Below are positions 36,599-45,253 of a stretch of DNA of 64,000 bases, piece after piece; the first letter of the stretch is position 1; each line of letters begins with the position of its first letter. The stretch spans positions 5,084,001 through 5,148,000 of the forward strand of contig NZ_CP109150.1 in assembly GCF_035920365.1 (NCBI RefSeq), in the 5' to 3' direction. The notes under the pieces were generated by a model. That model did no database searches and was not told where the DNA came from. It worked only from the letters and a program-made list of their open reading frames with translations. Position numbers and translations under genes: made by a program. The stretch comes from Micromonospora sp. NBC_01740 (GTDB taxonomy: Bacteria > Actinomycetota > Actinomycetes > Mycobacteriales > Micromonosporaceae).

Positions 36599-36812
36599 GG
36601 GACCACCTCACGGATCTGTTCGGTCGGCGTCGGGTAATGGCGGGTCTGGCCGCCGGGCAGTGCAACACCCGGCGGCTGGCTCCCCGTGCCCGGAAAGGCA
36701 ATTCCGCAACGCTGAACTATTTGGTTCTCGGTCGACTGGGCGAGCCTAGCCAGCGCCGAAATGCAGGGCAACCGGACGCGCGGAACACCCGCCACGCCCG
36801 AAGGGGACGCAC

Positions 36813-37193
36813 TCAGCTCTCGGTGAGCTCACGATACGCGTCCGCGGACAGCAGACCATCGACCGCCGCCGGATCGTCCGGGGTGATCTCCAGCAACCAA
36901 CCCGCACCGTACGGATCAGTGTTGATCACCTCAGGGGTGTCGCCGAGCGCCTCGTTGCGCGCCGCCACCGTACCGCTGAGCGGGGCGTAGATCTCCGACA
37001 CGCTCTTCGTCGACTCGATCTCACCCAACGACTCACCGGCCGCCACCACCACACCCGCATCAGGCAGCTGGACATACACGATGTCACCCAGGGCGTCCTG
37101 CGCGAAGTGCGTGATGCCGACCCGGACAGTGCCGCCGCCGTCACCCGCCACCCACTCGTGCTCGGCGGTATACCGCAGATCCTCAGGAATCAC
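36813..37193 (-). CDS. gcvH: Glycine cleavage system H protein
   Basis: This 126-residue protein has the normal length. The lipoyl-lysine is Lys63 in EIESTKSVSEIYAP, and HEWV near residue 12 is conserved in the family. It shuttles the aminomethyl group from GcvP to GcvT and then the dihydrolipoyl group to Lpd. It is the first gene before garA in the same direction. No glycine riboswitch is seen here, unlike gcvP. Confidence 0.96.
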   Translation of the reverse strand: MIPEDLRYTAEHEWVAGDGGGTVRVGITHFAQDALGDIVYVQLPDAGVVVAAGESLGEIESTKSVSEIYAPLSGTVAARNEALGDTPEVINTDPYGAGWLLEITPDDPAAVDGLLSADAYRELTES

Positions 37194-37247
37194 CAGACGC
37201 GTCCTTCATCCATCGGCGCACCGGAAACCCGGTGCGGGCCGCGCCGG

Positions 37248-38228
37248 TCAGGAGACCGGACGGGCGTGTTCCAGCTTGATCGGCGCGTGCAGCGCCGAAA
37301 CCTCGGCAGCCTCACGATCCTCGACGATCAACTTACCGCCGTCACCCGTCACCGACGCCACCACCCCGCCGGGAATGTTCAAGGCCGTACGCATCGTCGC
37401 CGGATCACCGATCACCGTGATCGTGAACGGACCCGTCAACCGACGCCCGTCCACCACCAACGACCCGCCCTCCCCGTCCAGGAAGAACGTCGACGCGATG
37501 ATCCGCACCGTCGCCCGGTCACCACCGGAGATCTGCATCGCCTCCGCGCCCGCGCCCCGCAACTCCTGCACCGCGTCCAACACCCGCGACGCCGAGATCG
37601 GCTTCTCACCCGCCTCGAACCGCACCGACAACCCCGGCCCCGTCGCCGGCAAAGTCCCCGCCAGGATCCCCAACTCGTCGGCCCGCCGCGTCGCCTCCTC
37701 CAACGCCGCCTGCCGCCCCTGCTGACCCGAACGCAACTGCCGCTGACTCTCCTCCAGCGTCGCGATGTCCTGCCGCAGCCGGACCTCCCGCGAGTTCAGG
37801 TCGTACAGGATCCGCACCAGATCCTCCTGCCGCGTCGCCGCCACCGTCGGATCCGTCGACGTCGACTTGAACTGCACCACCAGGGTGAACCCCAGCAACG
37901 CCAACAGCGCCGCGATCATCACCCCGGCCGAACTCACCCGCCGCCGCGGCGTCCCGCCACCCCCGGCCACCGCCGGCGCGGGTGGGATGGCACCGGCGGC
38001 AGCCCGGCTCAGCTCCACCGTCACGCCGTCGTCGGGCTCCACCACCGCCCGCTCCTGCACGGGCGGCTCCACCGGCGGCGCGGACCGCTCCGGCGCCAAC
38101 GGGCTCAACTCGTCCGGATCCGGCGCGTCCGGCCGCGGATCGGGCTCCCCCGCCGGACCCGACGGCCGCCCCGGACCCGCCGGCTGCGGCCAACCCGTGC
38201 CCGTCTCGGTGTGCTCGTCGCTGCTCAT
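37248..38228 (-). CDS. DUF881 membrane-anchored protein (Rv1825-type)
   Basis: This 326-residue protein has a long Pro/Glu-rich cytoplasmic leader (about 1-95), one transmembrane helix (VMIAALLALLGFTLVVQF), a coiled-coil segment, then the DUF881 domain (GPGLSVRFE, VLDAVQELRGAGAEAMQISG, FTITVIGDPATM, PGGVVASV). ATG 38228 is preferred because it starts the acidic leader. DUF881 proteins are found next to division or envelope genes in actinobacteria and Firmicutes. A second DUF881 protein is encoded two genes upstream, separated by the small basic protein gene. Confidence 0.9.
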   Translation of the reverse strand: MSSDEHTETGTGWPQPAGPGRPSGPAGEPDPRPDAPDPDELSPLAPERSAPPVEPPVQERAVVEPDDGVTVELSRAAAGAIPPAPAVAGGGGTPRRRVSSAGVMIAALLALLGFTLVVQFKSTSTDPTVAATRQEDLVRILYDLNSREVRLRQDIATLEESQRQLRSGQQGRQAALEEATRRADELGILAGTLPATGPGLSVRFEAGEKPISASRVLDAVQELRGAGAEAMQISGGDRATVRIIASTFFLDGEGGSLVVDGRRLTGPFTITVIGDPATMRTALNIPGGVVASVTGDGGKLIVEDREAAEVSALHAPIKLEHARPVS

Positions 38229-38238
38229 CGCCACCAAC

Positions 38239-38571
38239 CTACGCCCGGAACAGGTGCCGACGGATCGCCGCCACGTTCCCGAAGATCCGCACCCCGAGCA
38301 CGACCACCACGCCGGTGGAGAGCTGACCGCCCACCCCCAACTGGTCACCCAGGTACACGATCAGACCCGCCACCAGCACGTTCGAAATGAACGACACCAC
38401 GAACTGCTTGTCGTCGAAGATCCGGTCGAGCTTCGCCCGCACCCCGCCGAACACCGCGTCCAACGCGGCCACCACCGCGATCGGCAGGTACGGCTGCAAC
38501 GCCGTGGGAACCGTGGGGTCGAGCCACACGCCGAGGACCACACCGGCGAACAACGCCAGCACCGCGATCAT
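38239..38571 (-). CDS. sbp: Small basic family membrane protein (DUF1290, Sbp)
   Basis: This 110-residue protein has four hydrophobic spans and the conserved core YLPIAVVAALDAVFGGVRAKLD and FISNVLVAGLIVYLGDQLGVG. It matches Sbp/DUF1290, found beside DUF881 genes. The ATG overlaps the TGA of the upstream DUF881 gene by four bases. Function is not known; genetic context suggests envelope or division work. Confidence 0.93.
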   Translation of the reverse strand: MIAVLALFAGVVLGVWLDPTVPTALQPYLPIAVVAALDAVFGGVRAKLDRIFDDKQFVVSFISNVLVAGLIVYLGDQLGVGGQLSTGVVVVLGVRIFGNVAAIRRHLFRA

Positions 38572-39512
38572 CGACCACCTCCGGAGGGGCTGGGAGACGT
38601 CCTCGAACCGGTCGGCCCAGGACTGACGGAACGGTCGGCCCTCGACGGCGACGGCGTCGGGCTCACCGAGGGCTGCGCGTAGCGTAGCCGCGGGTCCGGA
38701 GCGGCCGGCAGGGTGAGGTCCTCCGCCTCACGCACCCCGAACGACAACCCGGTGTCCTCGGCCACCTTCCGCATCGTCAACGCGCTGCGGCTGTCCTCGT
38801 ACCGGTCCCGCATCGACCCCGGACCGATCGCCGACACCTCGTACGGCCCCGTCACCGGCCGGAAGTCCACCAGGATCGCCTGCCCCGCCGAACGGATCGT
38901 CGACATCGCCGTCAACCGCTGACCGTTGATCGCGATCGCCTCAGCCCCCGCCGCCCACAGGTCGTTGGCCACACCCTGCAGATCGCTGTAGATCACCCGG
39001 GACGGCCCCACGTCCGCGCCCGTCACCGCGTCCTGGTTCTGCGGCGCGTCCGCCAGTCGCACCACCACGCCGTCACCGCGCACCCGCCCCAGGCCGGTGC
39101 CCGCCTCCAGGTTGTGCAGCCGCGCCGCCTCCGAGCCACCCAGCGCCGCCGCCCGCTGCCGCGCCACCTCCGCCCGCAGCTCGTCGGCCCGCACCGACAA
39201 CCGGTCCGTCTCGGTCTCCCGCTGCTTGATCTGCTCGACCAGGCCGGACCGGGCCTGGCTGCGCCCCGGCTCGGCCTCCAGCGTCTGCCGGTACGCCACC
39301 GCGAACAGGAAACCCAGCAGCAGCGCCACCACCACGGTGACGGAACGCGCCGACCACCGCCGCCACCTCGGCGACGGCGTCTGCCGCTCCCGGCGCCGGG
39401 CCGCCGCGTCGGCGTAGCCGGGATCCAGCGGATTGCGGAACAGCTCGGTGAGGAAGTCCGGGGCGTACACCCGGTCGCCGCGGCCCCGGCCGTCGCCCGG
39501 CGTGCCCGTCAT
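38568..39512 (-). CDS. DUF881 membrane-anchored protein (Rv1823-type)
   Basis: This 314-residue protein starts MTGTPGDGRGRGDRVYAPDFL. One transmembrane helix is at about residues 62-80 (VTVVVALLLGFLFAVAY), followed by coiled coil (RETETDRLSVRADELRAEVA) and a DUF881 domain (GDGVVVRL, VIYSDLQGVANDLWAAGAEAIAINGQRL, YEVSAIGPGSM). The C-terminal tail is Pro/Ser-rich. ATG 39512 overlaps the preceding phosphatidyltransferase stop by four bases. It has about 20 percent visible similarity to the other DUF881 protein and probably arose by duplication. Confidence 0.9.
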   Translation of the reverse strand: MTGTPGDGRGRGDRVYAPDFLTELFRNPLDPGYADAAARRRERQTPSPRWRRWSARSVTVVVALLLGFLFAVAYRQTLEAEPGRSQARSGLVEQIKQRETETDRLSVRADELRAEVARQRAAALGGSEAARLHNLEAGTGLGRVRGDGVVVRLADAPQNQDAVTGADVGPSRVIYSDLQGVANDLWAAGAEAIAINGQRLTAMSTIRSAGQAILVDFRPVTGPYEVSAIGPGSMRDRYEDSRSALTMRKVAEDTGLSFGVREAEDLTLPAAPDPRLRYAQPSVSPTPSPSRADRSVSPGPTGSRTSPSPSGGGR

Positions 39513-40150
39513 GCCGGCGCTCCCCCGGCCCGAACCGCCCTGACCAGCCGGCCGGCCTGCACGACGTAGAGCGCGCCGGCCACCCAGTAGAGCACCAGGC
39601 CCCACCAGGCCAGGCCCCAGCCGATCGCCCCGGCGACGGTCGCCGCACCCGGCACCGCCGCGGCGAGCAGCAGGACCGGGAAGGCGGCCAGCAGCAGGAA
39701 GGTCGCGGTCTTGCCCACGTAGTGCACCGGCGGCGGGCCGTACCCGTGCCGGCGCAGCACAGCCAGCGAACCGAGCAGGAGCAACTCCCGGGCCAGCAGC
39801 GCCGCGGTGAACTGCCAGGGAACCACGTCGCGGGCGGTGAACCCGAGCAGGGTGGCGAGGATGTAGAGCCGGTCGGCGAGCGGGTCGAGCAGCTCCCCCA
39901 GCCGGCTGACCTGGCGCATCCGGCGTGCGACCCAGCCGTCCACCCAGTCCGTGGTGCCGCCGATGGCCAGCACCACGAGCGCGGCCACGTCGGCGTGCGC
40001 GACGAGCAGCAGGTAGAGGAAGAGCGGCACGCCGAGCAACCGGACGAAGCTGATGACGTTCGGCAGCGTGAGGATCCGGTCGCCGACGGCCGATCCGCTC
40101 GTGCCGTCGGTGGCCCCCGGGTGCTCTTCCCGAGCCGGCGGACGCGACAC
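39509..40150 (-). CDS. CDP-alcohol phosphatidyltransferase family protein (PgsA-like)
   Basis: This 213-residue membrane protein has the full CDP-alcohol phosphotransferase motif at about residues 69-95: DWVDGWVARR, then GELLDPLADR (D-x2-DG-x2-AR-x8-G-x3-D-x3-D). It has about five membrane spans. The enzyme would transfer a phosphatidyl group to glycerol phosphate, inositol phosphate or another alcohol. The genomic place equals M. tuberculosis pgsA2 (Rv1822). It is the first gene of the DUF881-sbp-DUF881 unit. Confidence 0.9.
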   Translation of the reverse strand: MSRPPAREEHPGATDGTSGSAVGDRILTLPNVISFVRLLGVPLFLYLLLVAHADVAALVVLAIGGTTDWVDGWVARRMRQVSRLGELLDPLADRLYILATLLGFTARDVVPWQFTAALLARELLLLGSLAVLRRHGYGPPPVHYVGKTATFLLLAAFPVLLLAAAVPGAATVAGAIGWGLAWWGLVLYWVAGALYVVQAGRLVRAVRAGGAPA

Positions 40151-40468
40151 CGAACCTCCTCCGCGACACGCTCCGCCGCCCGGCCGAGGACCGGCGGCGC
40201 GGAGAACGTGGGCGCTGTCGGGCCGGCTGCCGCCGGCGTCCCCTGCGGTCCCCCGTATACGGGACCTTCGCCTGACATCGGCCCGCGATCGTGACGATCA
40301 CGGGCCGGTTGCGCTGCCACTATATCGGGCCCTCGGCGCCTCCTCCGGCCTCAGGCGTCCGGGCCCGTCGGCGACGGTGTCGTCGGGTATGGTGCGTCAC
40401 CACCCGTAAGGCATCCTAGGACACTAGTGGAGCAGGTGTGGAAGGCGCGTACGGCGGGAGACGACCCG
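40151..40468. other. Intergenic region with palindrome and terminator
   Basis: This holds the pgsA-like promoter region. CCCGTATACGGG (40252-40263) is a perfect 12-base palindrome that may be an operator. Between it and the MarR stop lies a terminator hairpin at 40280-40306. No reading frame here has convincing support. Confidence 0.5.
40280..40306 (-). terminator. Terminator after the MarR gene
   Basis: Two 13-base arms (40280-40292, 40294-40306) pair with one wobble when read as minus-strand RNA. The site lies between the MarR gene end and the pgsA-like gene. Confidence 0.55.
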
Positions 40469-40996
40469 TCAGGCGGTGCGGGCCTGGGAGTCCGCCGGCG
40501 ACTCGGTCGGGGCGGCGGTGGCCGCGCGTTCGAAGGCCATCAACGCCAGCAGCAGCTCGTGCTGCGCCCGACCGGGCATCCGGTCCAGCACGGCCTGCAC
40601 CGCCCGGTGCCGGTGCTCCTGCAGCTCGCGCAGCAGCGCCTCGGCGGCGGCCGTCGGCATCAGCCGCACCTCCCGCCGGTCGCGGGGATCGGGCACCCGG
40701 CGCAGCAGCCCGGTGGCCTCCAACCGGTCGCAGAGCCGGCTCGCCGAGGACGGCACGACGTCCAGCAACTCGGCCAGGCCGTTGACGTTGGTCTCCGGCC
40801 GGCCGCTGATCAGCGACAGCACCCGCAGCTGCGTCGGGGAGACGGCCATCTGGTGCCGGGGCACCGCCGAGTCGAGCACACCGACGAGTGCCTCGGCGGC
40901 GGCGTCGATCGCCGCGGCGAGATTCGGAGGTCGCTCCACCCGGTGTCCCCTGCGATCGTCCCGCTCGTGCCCTGCCGGTGCGACGACGGCTCTCAC
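40469..40996 (-). CDS. MarR family transcriptional regulator
   Basis: This 175-residue protein has a MarR winged helix: SPTQLRVLSLI, then VNGLAELLDVVPSSASRLCDRLEATGLLRR (recognition helix about 70-90) and the wing DPRDRREVRLMPT. GTG 40996 overlaps the TGA of the phosphatase gene (GTGA), implying coupling; an alternative GTG at 40939 would remove a 19-residue leader. It is unusual for a MarR gene to be coupled downstream of a PP2C phosphatase, which suggests shared stress signalling. Confidence 0.88.
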   Translation of the reverse strand: MRAVVAPAGHERDDRRGHRVERPPNLAAAIDAAAEALVGVLDSAVPRHQMAVSPTQLRVLSLISGRPETNVNGLAELLDVVPSSASRLCDRLEATGLLRRVPDPRDRREVRLMPTAAAEALLRELQEHRHRAVQAVLDRMPGRAQHELLLALMAFERAATAAPTESPADSQARTA

Positions 40997-42171
40997 CCGT
41001 CGCCCCGCCCGGCGGAACCACGCCAGTCCAGGCAGACGACGACCGCGTCGTCGCGCAAATCGGCGTCCGCGTGCCAGGCGTGCAGTTCGCGCATCACCGT
41101 ACCAACTGCTTCCGCCGGCGGTTGCAGCCGCGTGGACCGCATCGCCCGCGCCATCGTCCGTTCGCCGTACGCGCCGCGGTCACCGGGATCGGCGGCCCAC
41201 ACCCCGTCGCTGACCACGAACAGCCGGTCCCCCGGTTCCAGCGCGAACTCCTGGACGTCGTAGCGGGCCTCGGCGAACATGCCCAGCGGCAGCTGCTGCT
41301 CCAGGTCGATGGGCGTCACCGTGCCGCCGCGCACCCGCAGCAGGTGCGGGGAGCCGGCGTCCACCGCCCGCACCCGGCCGGTGACGGTGTCCAGTTCGAG
41401 GAGCAGCGTGGCCACGTACCGGCGACCGCGGTGCTGGTAGAAGACCGTGTCGGAGGCCAACTCGGCCTGCTCGACGAGGCTGCCTCCGGAGCGCCGGGCG
41501 TTGCGCAGCGCGTTCACGGTGACGGCGGTCAGCAGCGCCGCAGACAGCCCGATGCCGGCGCCGTTGAGCACCGTCACGGTGAGCCGGTCGTCGTCCACGG
41601 ACCAGTCGAAGTGGTCTCCGCCGACCGTGTACGCCGGTTCCAGCTGGCCGGCGAGATCGAACGCCGCGTGGCTCACGCCGCGTCCCGGCAGCAGTTCCCA
41701 CTGCATCTCGGCGGCCATGCTGAGTCGCTCCCGTCGGCGGACCCGGCGGTACCGGTCGGTCTCCCGGTCCGCCGCGCGCAGCACGACGGCCAGCTCGCCG
41801 GCGATGTCCGCGGCCCGCTCGACGACGTCCGGTTCGGGCTGGTCGGGCAGCTCGACCAGGAGCACGCCCAGCCGCTCCCCCCACACCGACAGCGGCAGGT
41901 AGAGCCGGCACCGGCCCTCGTCGTCGGTGTCGGTCATCGGCTGCTGGCTGCTGAAGCAGCGCTGCGCCGCGTCGTGGCAGGCGAGGAAGCCGCCGCCGGA
42001 GAGGTCCGCGTCGAGCACCGGCCAGAGCCCGGTGATCCGGTAGTCGGCGATGAACACGTCCGTTCGCGAGGCGCCCAGGGCGGACCGGATAGCCTGGTCC
42101 GCCGCCTCCACCACCTGGTCGGGCGGGGCCGCACGAAGCGCACGCGAGACCTGGCCCGGTGCCTCCAACAT
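40993..42171 (-). CDS. GAF-domain PP2C/SpoIIE family serine phosphatase
   Basis: This 392-residue protein has an N-terminal GAF-like sensor domain (about 10-150), a helical linker with MAAEMQWELLPG at about 180, and a SpoIIE/PP2C catalytic domain: YTVGGDHFDWSVDDDRL (metal Asp), VLNGAGIGLSAALLTAVTVNAL, DAGSPHLLRVRGG, GDRLFVVSDGVWA. Such phosphatases dephosphorylate anti-sigma-factor antagonists of the RsbV/SpoIIAA type. ATG 42171 has GGAGG 6 bases upstream. No antagonist or anti-sigma gene is adjacent. Confidence 0.9.
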   Translation of the reverse strand: MLEAPGQVSRALRAAPPDQVVEAADQAIRSALGASRTDVFIADYRITGLWPVLDADLSGGGFLACHDAAQRCFSSQQPMTDTDDEGRCRLYLPLSVWGERLGVLLVELPDQPEPDVVERAADIAGELAVVLRAADRETDRYRRVRRRERLSMAAEMQWELLPGRGVSHAAFDLAGQLEPAYTVGGDHFDWSVDDDRLTVTVLNGAGIGLSAALLTAVTVNALRNARRSGGSLVEQAELASDTVFYQHRGRRYVATLLLELDTVTGRVRAVDAGSPHLLRVRGGTVTPIDLEQQLPLGMFAEARYDVQEFALEPGDRLFVVSDGVWAADPGDRGAYGERTMARAMRSTRLQPPAEAVGTVMRELHAWHADADLRDDAVVVCLDWRGSAGRGDG

Positions 42172-42511
42172 GATCATCCTCCGGAAGCTTGCCGTAGGGC
42201 AAGCATCATACGGAGCCCCCTCCCCCACCCTCCGGGCGGGCGGGCACACGGCGGGTGCCCGCCGCCGTGGCCCCGCACCCGGCTCGGGGCCCGGCGCGCG
42301 GCGCCCACGTCGCCTCGGCCGGCGCCGGCGACAGTTGGGGGTGCTGCGGGGCAGCGGGGTGCACAGGTCAGGCCAGGTTGCTGCGGCAGCAGCGGGCGCT
42401 CAGGCGGCGACTGGTGTTGAGACGACCGGTGGTCAGGTGGCGACCCGGGTGCCGCGGTGACGGCCGGTCAGGACGGCAGGCCGCACACGCGTACCTCGCC
42501 GTCCGGAGGCG
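42172..42511. other. Intergenic region between phosphatase and methyltransferase genes
   Basis: About 340 bases hold the promoter of the phosphatase-MarR operon and a terminator hairpin (42239-42263) for the methyltransferase gene. Nothing else recognisable is present. Confidence 0.4.
42239..42263 (-). terminator. Hairpin terminator
   Basis: GGCGGGCAC (42239-42247) and GTGCCCGCC (42255-42263) with a 7-base loop lie downstream of the methyltransferase gene on the minus strand. Confidence 0.5.
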
Positions 42512-43261
42512 TCAGCACGCCGGCGAGTGGACGGCGACCCCGCCGTGGAAGGCGTCGGGCACCTGCGCGGGCGGGCCGTCCGGCCGCCACCGGGCGATCG
42601 GGACGATGCCGTCCTCGGTGGGCGTCCAGCGGCCCAGCAGCGGCACGAACGCGGCCGGCGGGCGCATCCGGAACGCCGGGCCCATCATCGCGAGGGCCGC
42701 CGGGAAGCCGGCCAGCTCCTCCGTGTCGAAGTCGACGGCGAGCAGGCTGCCCGGCGCGGTGGCACCGTAGAGCTCGTCGAGGGTGCGGGCCAGCGTCTCG
42801 TCGTCGAGGAACGCGGCCAGACCGAGGAAGACCACGCCGACCGGTCTCCTCCCCCACCCCGGCACGAACCGGTGCAGCTGGGCGCGGTCGACCGTGCCGA
42901 TGTCGGTGGCGTCGCCGTAGCCGTAGCCGGCCCGGTCGCTGCCGGCCAGCAGGCGCTGGCCGAGGCGGATGGTGACCGGGTCGACGTCGGTGTAGAGGAC
43001 GGTGGCGTCCGGGGCGACCTCATGCACGTTGCCCATGGTGGGCACCCCGGCGCCGAAGACGAGGAAGCTGTCGACCCCCCGCGCGGCCATCGCCCGGACC
43101 GCCCGGCCGAGAAAGGCGCGCAGCTCGCGGAAGACCGGCTCGCACGGCCCGTACGCCTGCTCGAAGTCGCGGGCGGCCGCCACGTCGACCGGGAAGTGGT
43201 GCTCCCCGCCGAGCCAGAAATCGATCATCCGCGCGGTGCTCGGCTGGTCCGGCTCAACCAT
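42512..43261 (-). CDS. SAM-dependent methyltransferase (DUF574 / S-adenosyl methyltransferase family)
   Basis: This 249-residue protein starts MVEPDQPSTARMIDFWLGGEHHFPVD, with the family-typical ARMxDFxLGGxxxFxxD opening. It has a SAM pocket (FLVFGAGVPTMGNVHEVAP, VLYTDVDPVTI), then VVFLGLAAFLDDE and SLLAVDFDTEE. This family is expanded in Streptomyces and relatives; substrates are unknown. The family's usual GxG in the SAM loop reads FGAGVPT here. ATG 43261 has GGGAGGGAG about 8 bases upstream. It is divergent from the universal stress protein gene. Confidence 0.88.
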   Translation of the reverse strand: MVEPDQPSTARMIDFWLGGEHHFPVDVAAARDFEQAYGPCEPVFRELRAFLGRAVRAMAARGVDSFLVFGAGVPTMGNVHEVAPDATVLYTDVDPVTIRLGQRLLAGSDRAGYGYGDATDIGTVDRAQLHRFVPGWGRRPVGVVFLGLAAFLDDETLARTLDELYGATAPGSLLAVDFDTEELAGFPAALAMMGPAFRMRPPAAFVPLLGRWTPTEDGIVPIARWRPDGPPAQVPDAFHGGVAVHSPAC

Positions 43262-43380
43262 CGACGACGCTCCCTCCCCGGTGGGCGTGGACAGCGTACC
43301 CACCGGCCGGCCTACGCGGTATCGGCCCGCCGACGGGTTCCCGGCCGCGATACTGGCCGGGAAGCGGCGGGAGGTGGGCG

Positions 43381-44316
43381 GTGAACTCGGCGAACGGCGC
43401 GGCGGTGGTCGTCGGCGCGGACGGCTCGGACTCGTCGCTGCGCGCCGTGCGGCTCGCCGCCGTCGAGGCGGCCCGCCGGCACCGGCCACTGCGGATCGTG
43501 CACGCCTTCATCTGGCCCCTGCTGCGCGTGCCGGTCGACGCCCCCGCCGCCGGCCCACCCGGCGCCGGCCTGCGGCACCAGGCGGAGCAGGTCGTCGCCG
43601 CCGCCACGGACGAGGCCGAGGCGACGGTGCCCGGCTTGCGGATCTCCGGCGAGATCATCGACGGCGAGGCCGCCGCGGTGCTGCTCGGCGAGTCGCCGGC
43701 CGCCGCGATGATCGTGCTCGGCGACCGGGGGCTCGGCGGCTTCTCCGCCCTGGTGGTGGGGTCCGTCGCGGTGCAGGTCGCCGCGTACGCCGACTGTCCC
43801 GTGCTGGTCGCCCGGGGCACCGACCACCCCGACGGGGCCGTCGTCGTCGGCGTGGACGGCTCCGAGACGGCCCGGCTCGCCGCGGAGTTCGCCATGGAGG
43901 AGGCGTCGGTGCGCGGCGCGGCGCTGGTCGCGTTGCACGCCTACCGGCATCCGACCTCCACCGGGCCCGGGGACATGCGACCACTGGTGTACGACGACAC
44001 CGAACTGCGTTCCGAGGAGGAGCGGGTGGTCGCCGAGTCGCTGGCAGGGCTCACGGAGCGGTGGCCGGACGTGCCGGTCAGCCGGGAGACCACGCGCGGC
44101 CGCCCCACCACCGTGCTCGCCGAGGCGTCCCGGCGGGCCCAGCTGCTGGTGGTCGGCCGGCAGGGACGCGGCGAGCTGACCGGGCTGCTGCTGGGCTCGG
44201 TGAGCCAGTCGCTGCTGCACCACGCCGACTGCCCGGTCGCGGTGGTCCGGCACGCCGCGCTGAGCCGGGCGCCGCGCCGGACCGGTCGCGGGGTTGGTCC
44301 CCGCGCAGGCGGGTAG
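43381..44316 (+). CDS. Universal stress protein, two tandem UspA domains
   Basis: This 311-residue protein has two Usp domains (about 6-145 and 152-290). The second has a full ATP-binding signature near its C terminus (VVGRQGRGELTGLLLGSVSQSLLHHADCPVAVV); the core GRQGRGxxxGLLLGS is diagnostic. The first has the matching LGDRGLGGFSALVVGSVAVQVAAYADCPVLV. GTG 43381 has GGAGGTGGGCG directly upstream. Such proteins bind ATP and appear under hypoxia and stress. A small protein gene follows after 45 bases on the same strand. Confidence 0.93.
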   Translation: MNSANGAAVVVGADGSDSSLRAVRLAAVEAARRHRPLRIVHAFIWPLLRVPVDAPAAGPPGAGLRHQAEQVVAAATDEAEATVPGLRISGEIIDGEAAAVLLGESPAAAMIVLGDRGLGGFSALVVGSVAVQVAAYADCPVLVARGTDHPDGAVVVGVDGSETARLAAEFAMEEASVRGAALVALHAYRHPTSTGPGDMRPLVYDDTELRSEEERVVAESLAGLTERWPDVPVSRETTRGRPTTVLAEASRRAQLLVVGRQGRGELTGLLLGSVSQSLLHHADCPVAVVRHAALSRAPRRTGRGVGPRAGG

Positions 44317-44361
44317 ACGAGCGCGGTACGCCAACGGCGACGACGACCGGAGGAGGCAGTG

Positions 44362-44574
44362 ATGCCAGGACCACGGCCGGGCAGCAACGCGTACGACAAG
44401 CAGCGGGCGCGCATCCGGAACGCGATCGACGATTCGGGACGACGGGTGCCGGACGACAAGGCCAACGACGTGGCCAACCGGATCCTGCAGTCCGACCGGG
44501 GACAGCGGGGGGTCGTCCGCGGCGAGCGGGTCTACGGCCCCAAGGGCGAGCGCGAACCGGGCGACCCGAGGTGA
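44362..44574 (+). CDS. Small hydrophilic protein of unknown function
   Basis: This 70-residue protein starts MPGPRPGSNAYDKQRARIRN and is rich in Arg, Asp and Gly, with a helical middle (DDKANDVANRILQSDRG). ATG 44362 has GGAGGAGG 5-6 bases upstream. Its TGA overlaps the GTG of the next gene by four bases. No family is recognised. It lies 45 bases after the universal stress protein gene and may be co-transcribed. Confidence 0.7.
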   Translation: MPGPRPGSNAYDKQRARIRNAIDDSGRRVPDDKANDVANRILQSDRGQRGVVRGERVYGPKGEREPGDPR

Positions 44575-45053
44575 GGGCCGCGAACCTGGCCGACGGGGCG
44601 ATCGCCGGCGCGGTCGGCAGCGCCGCCCTGAACATGGTCAGCTACCTCGACATGGTGCTGAGGGCGCGGCCGGCGAGCAGCACCCCGGAGGAGAGCGCCG
44701 GGCGGGTGGCCCAGGTGGCACACGTCGACCTGGGGCCCGAGGACCGGGCGGCCAACCGCCGCTCGGGCCTCGGGCCCTTGCTCGGCTACGGGATCGGCGT
44801 GGCGGCGGGCGTCGGGTACGCCCTGCTCGCCCGGGGCCGCCGGATGCCGCTGCCGCTGGCCGCCGGGGTCCTCGGCGGCACCGTCATGACGATGTCCGAC
44901 GGGTCGATGACCGTGCTGGGCGTGACCGATCCGCGCACGTGGCGTCGGTCGGACTGGCTGGCCGACATCGTGCCGCACCTCGCGTACGGCGTGGCGGCCG
45001 CAGCCACCTGGAACCGGCTGCGGCCGCCCGTCTCGGGCCGGGGCTGTTATTAG
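44571..45053 (+). CDS. Membrane protein of unknown function
   Basis: This 160-residue protein starts VRAANLADGAIAGAVGSAALNMVSYLDM. Three or four hydrophobic segments are visible (GAIAGAVGSAALNMV, LLGYGIGVAAGVGYALLA, LPLAAGVLGGTVMTM, HLAYGVAAAATW). The central part has polar Asp/Glu residues between spans. GTG 44571 is coupled to the preceding small gene by GTGA. It resembles actinobacterial integral membrane proteins of unclear role. Its end overlaps the convergent small gene by four bases. Confidence 0.75.
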   Translation: MRAANLADGAIAGAVGSAALNMVSYLDMVLRARPASSTPEESAGRVAQVAHVDLGPEDRAANRRSGLGPLLGYGIGVAAGVGYALLARGRRMPLPLAAGVLGGTVMTMSDGSMTVLGVTDPRTWRRSDWLADIVPHLAYGVAAAATWNRLRPPVSGRGCY

Positions 45054-45253
45054 CCCCGGGCGCTCTCGTCGTCGGCGACCGGCTCGGTGGCCGGGCCGTA
45101 CGGCGACACCTGCCCCCGGGGCACCGGGCGGCCCTCGTCGCCGTGCGACGAGCCGCGGTTGCGCGGGTGCCCCGCGGGGTTGGGGCCCTTGCTGTCCTGG
45201 CTGGTGGCGCCCTTGTTGTTGCGGCGGAATTCCTCCTGCTGCGGATTCACCAC
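45050..45253 (-). CDS. Small hydrophilic protein of unknown function
   Basis: This 67-residue protein starts MVNPQQEEFRRNNKGATSQD and is rich in Asn, Gly, Pro and Ser, likely disordered. GTG 45253 is supported by AAGGAG about 7 bases upstream. Similar low-complexity proteins are common in actinobacteria, but no function is known. It overlaps the end of the convergent membrane-protein gene by four bases. Confidence 0.6.
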   Translation of the reverse strand: MVNPQQEEFRRNNKGATSQDSKGPNPAGHPRNRGSSHGDEGRPVPRGQVSPYGPATEPVADDESARG

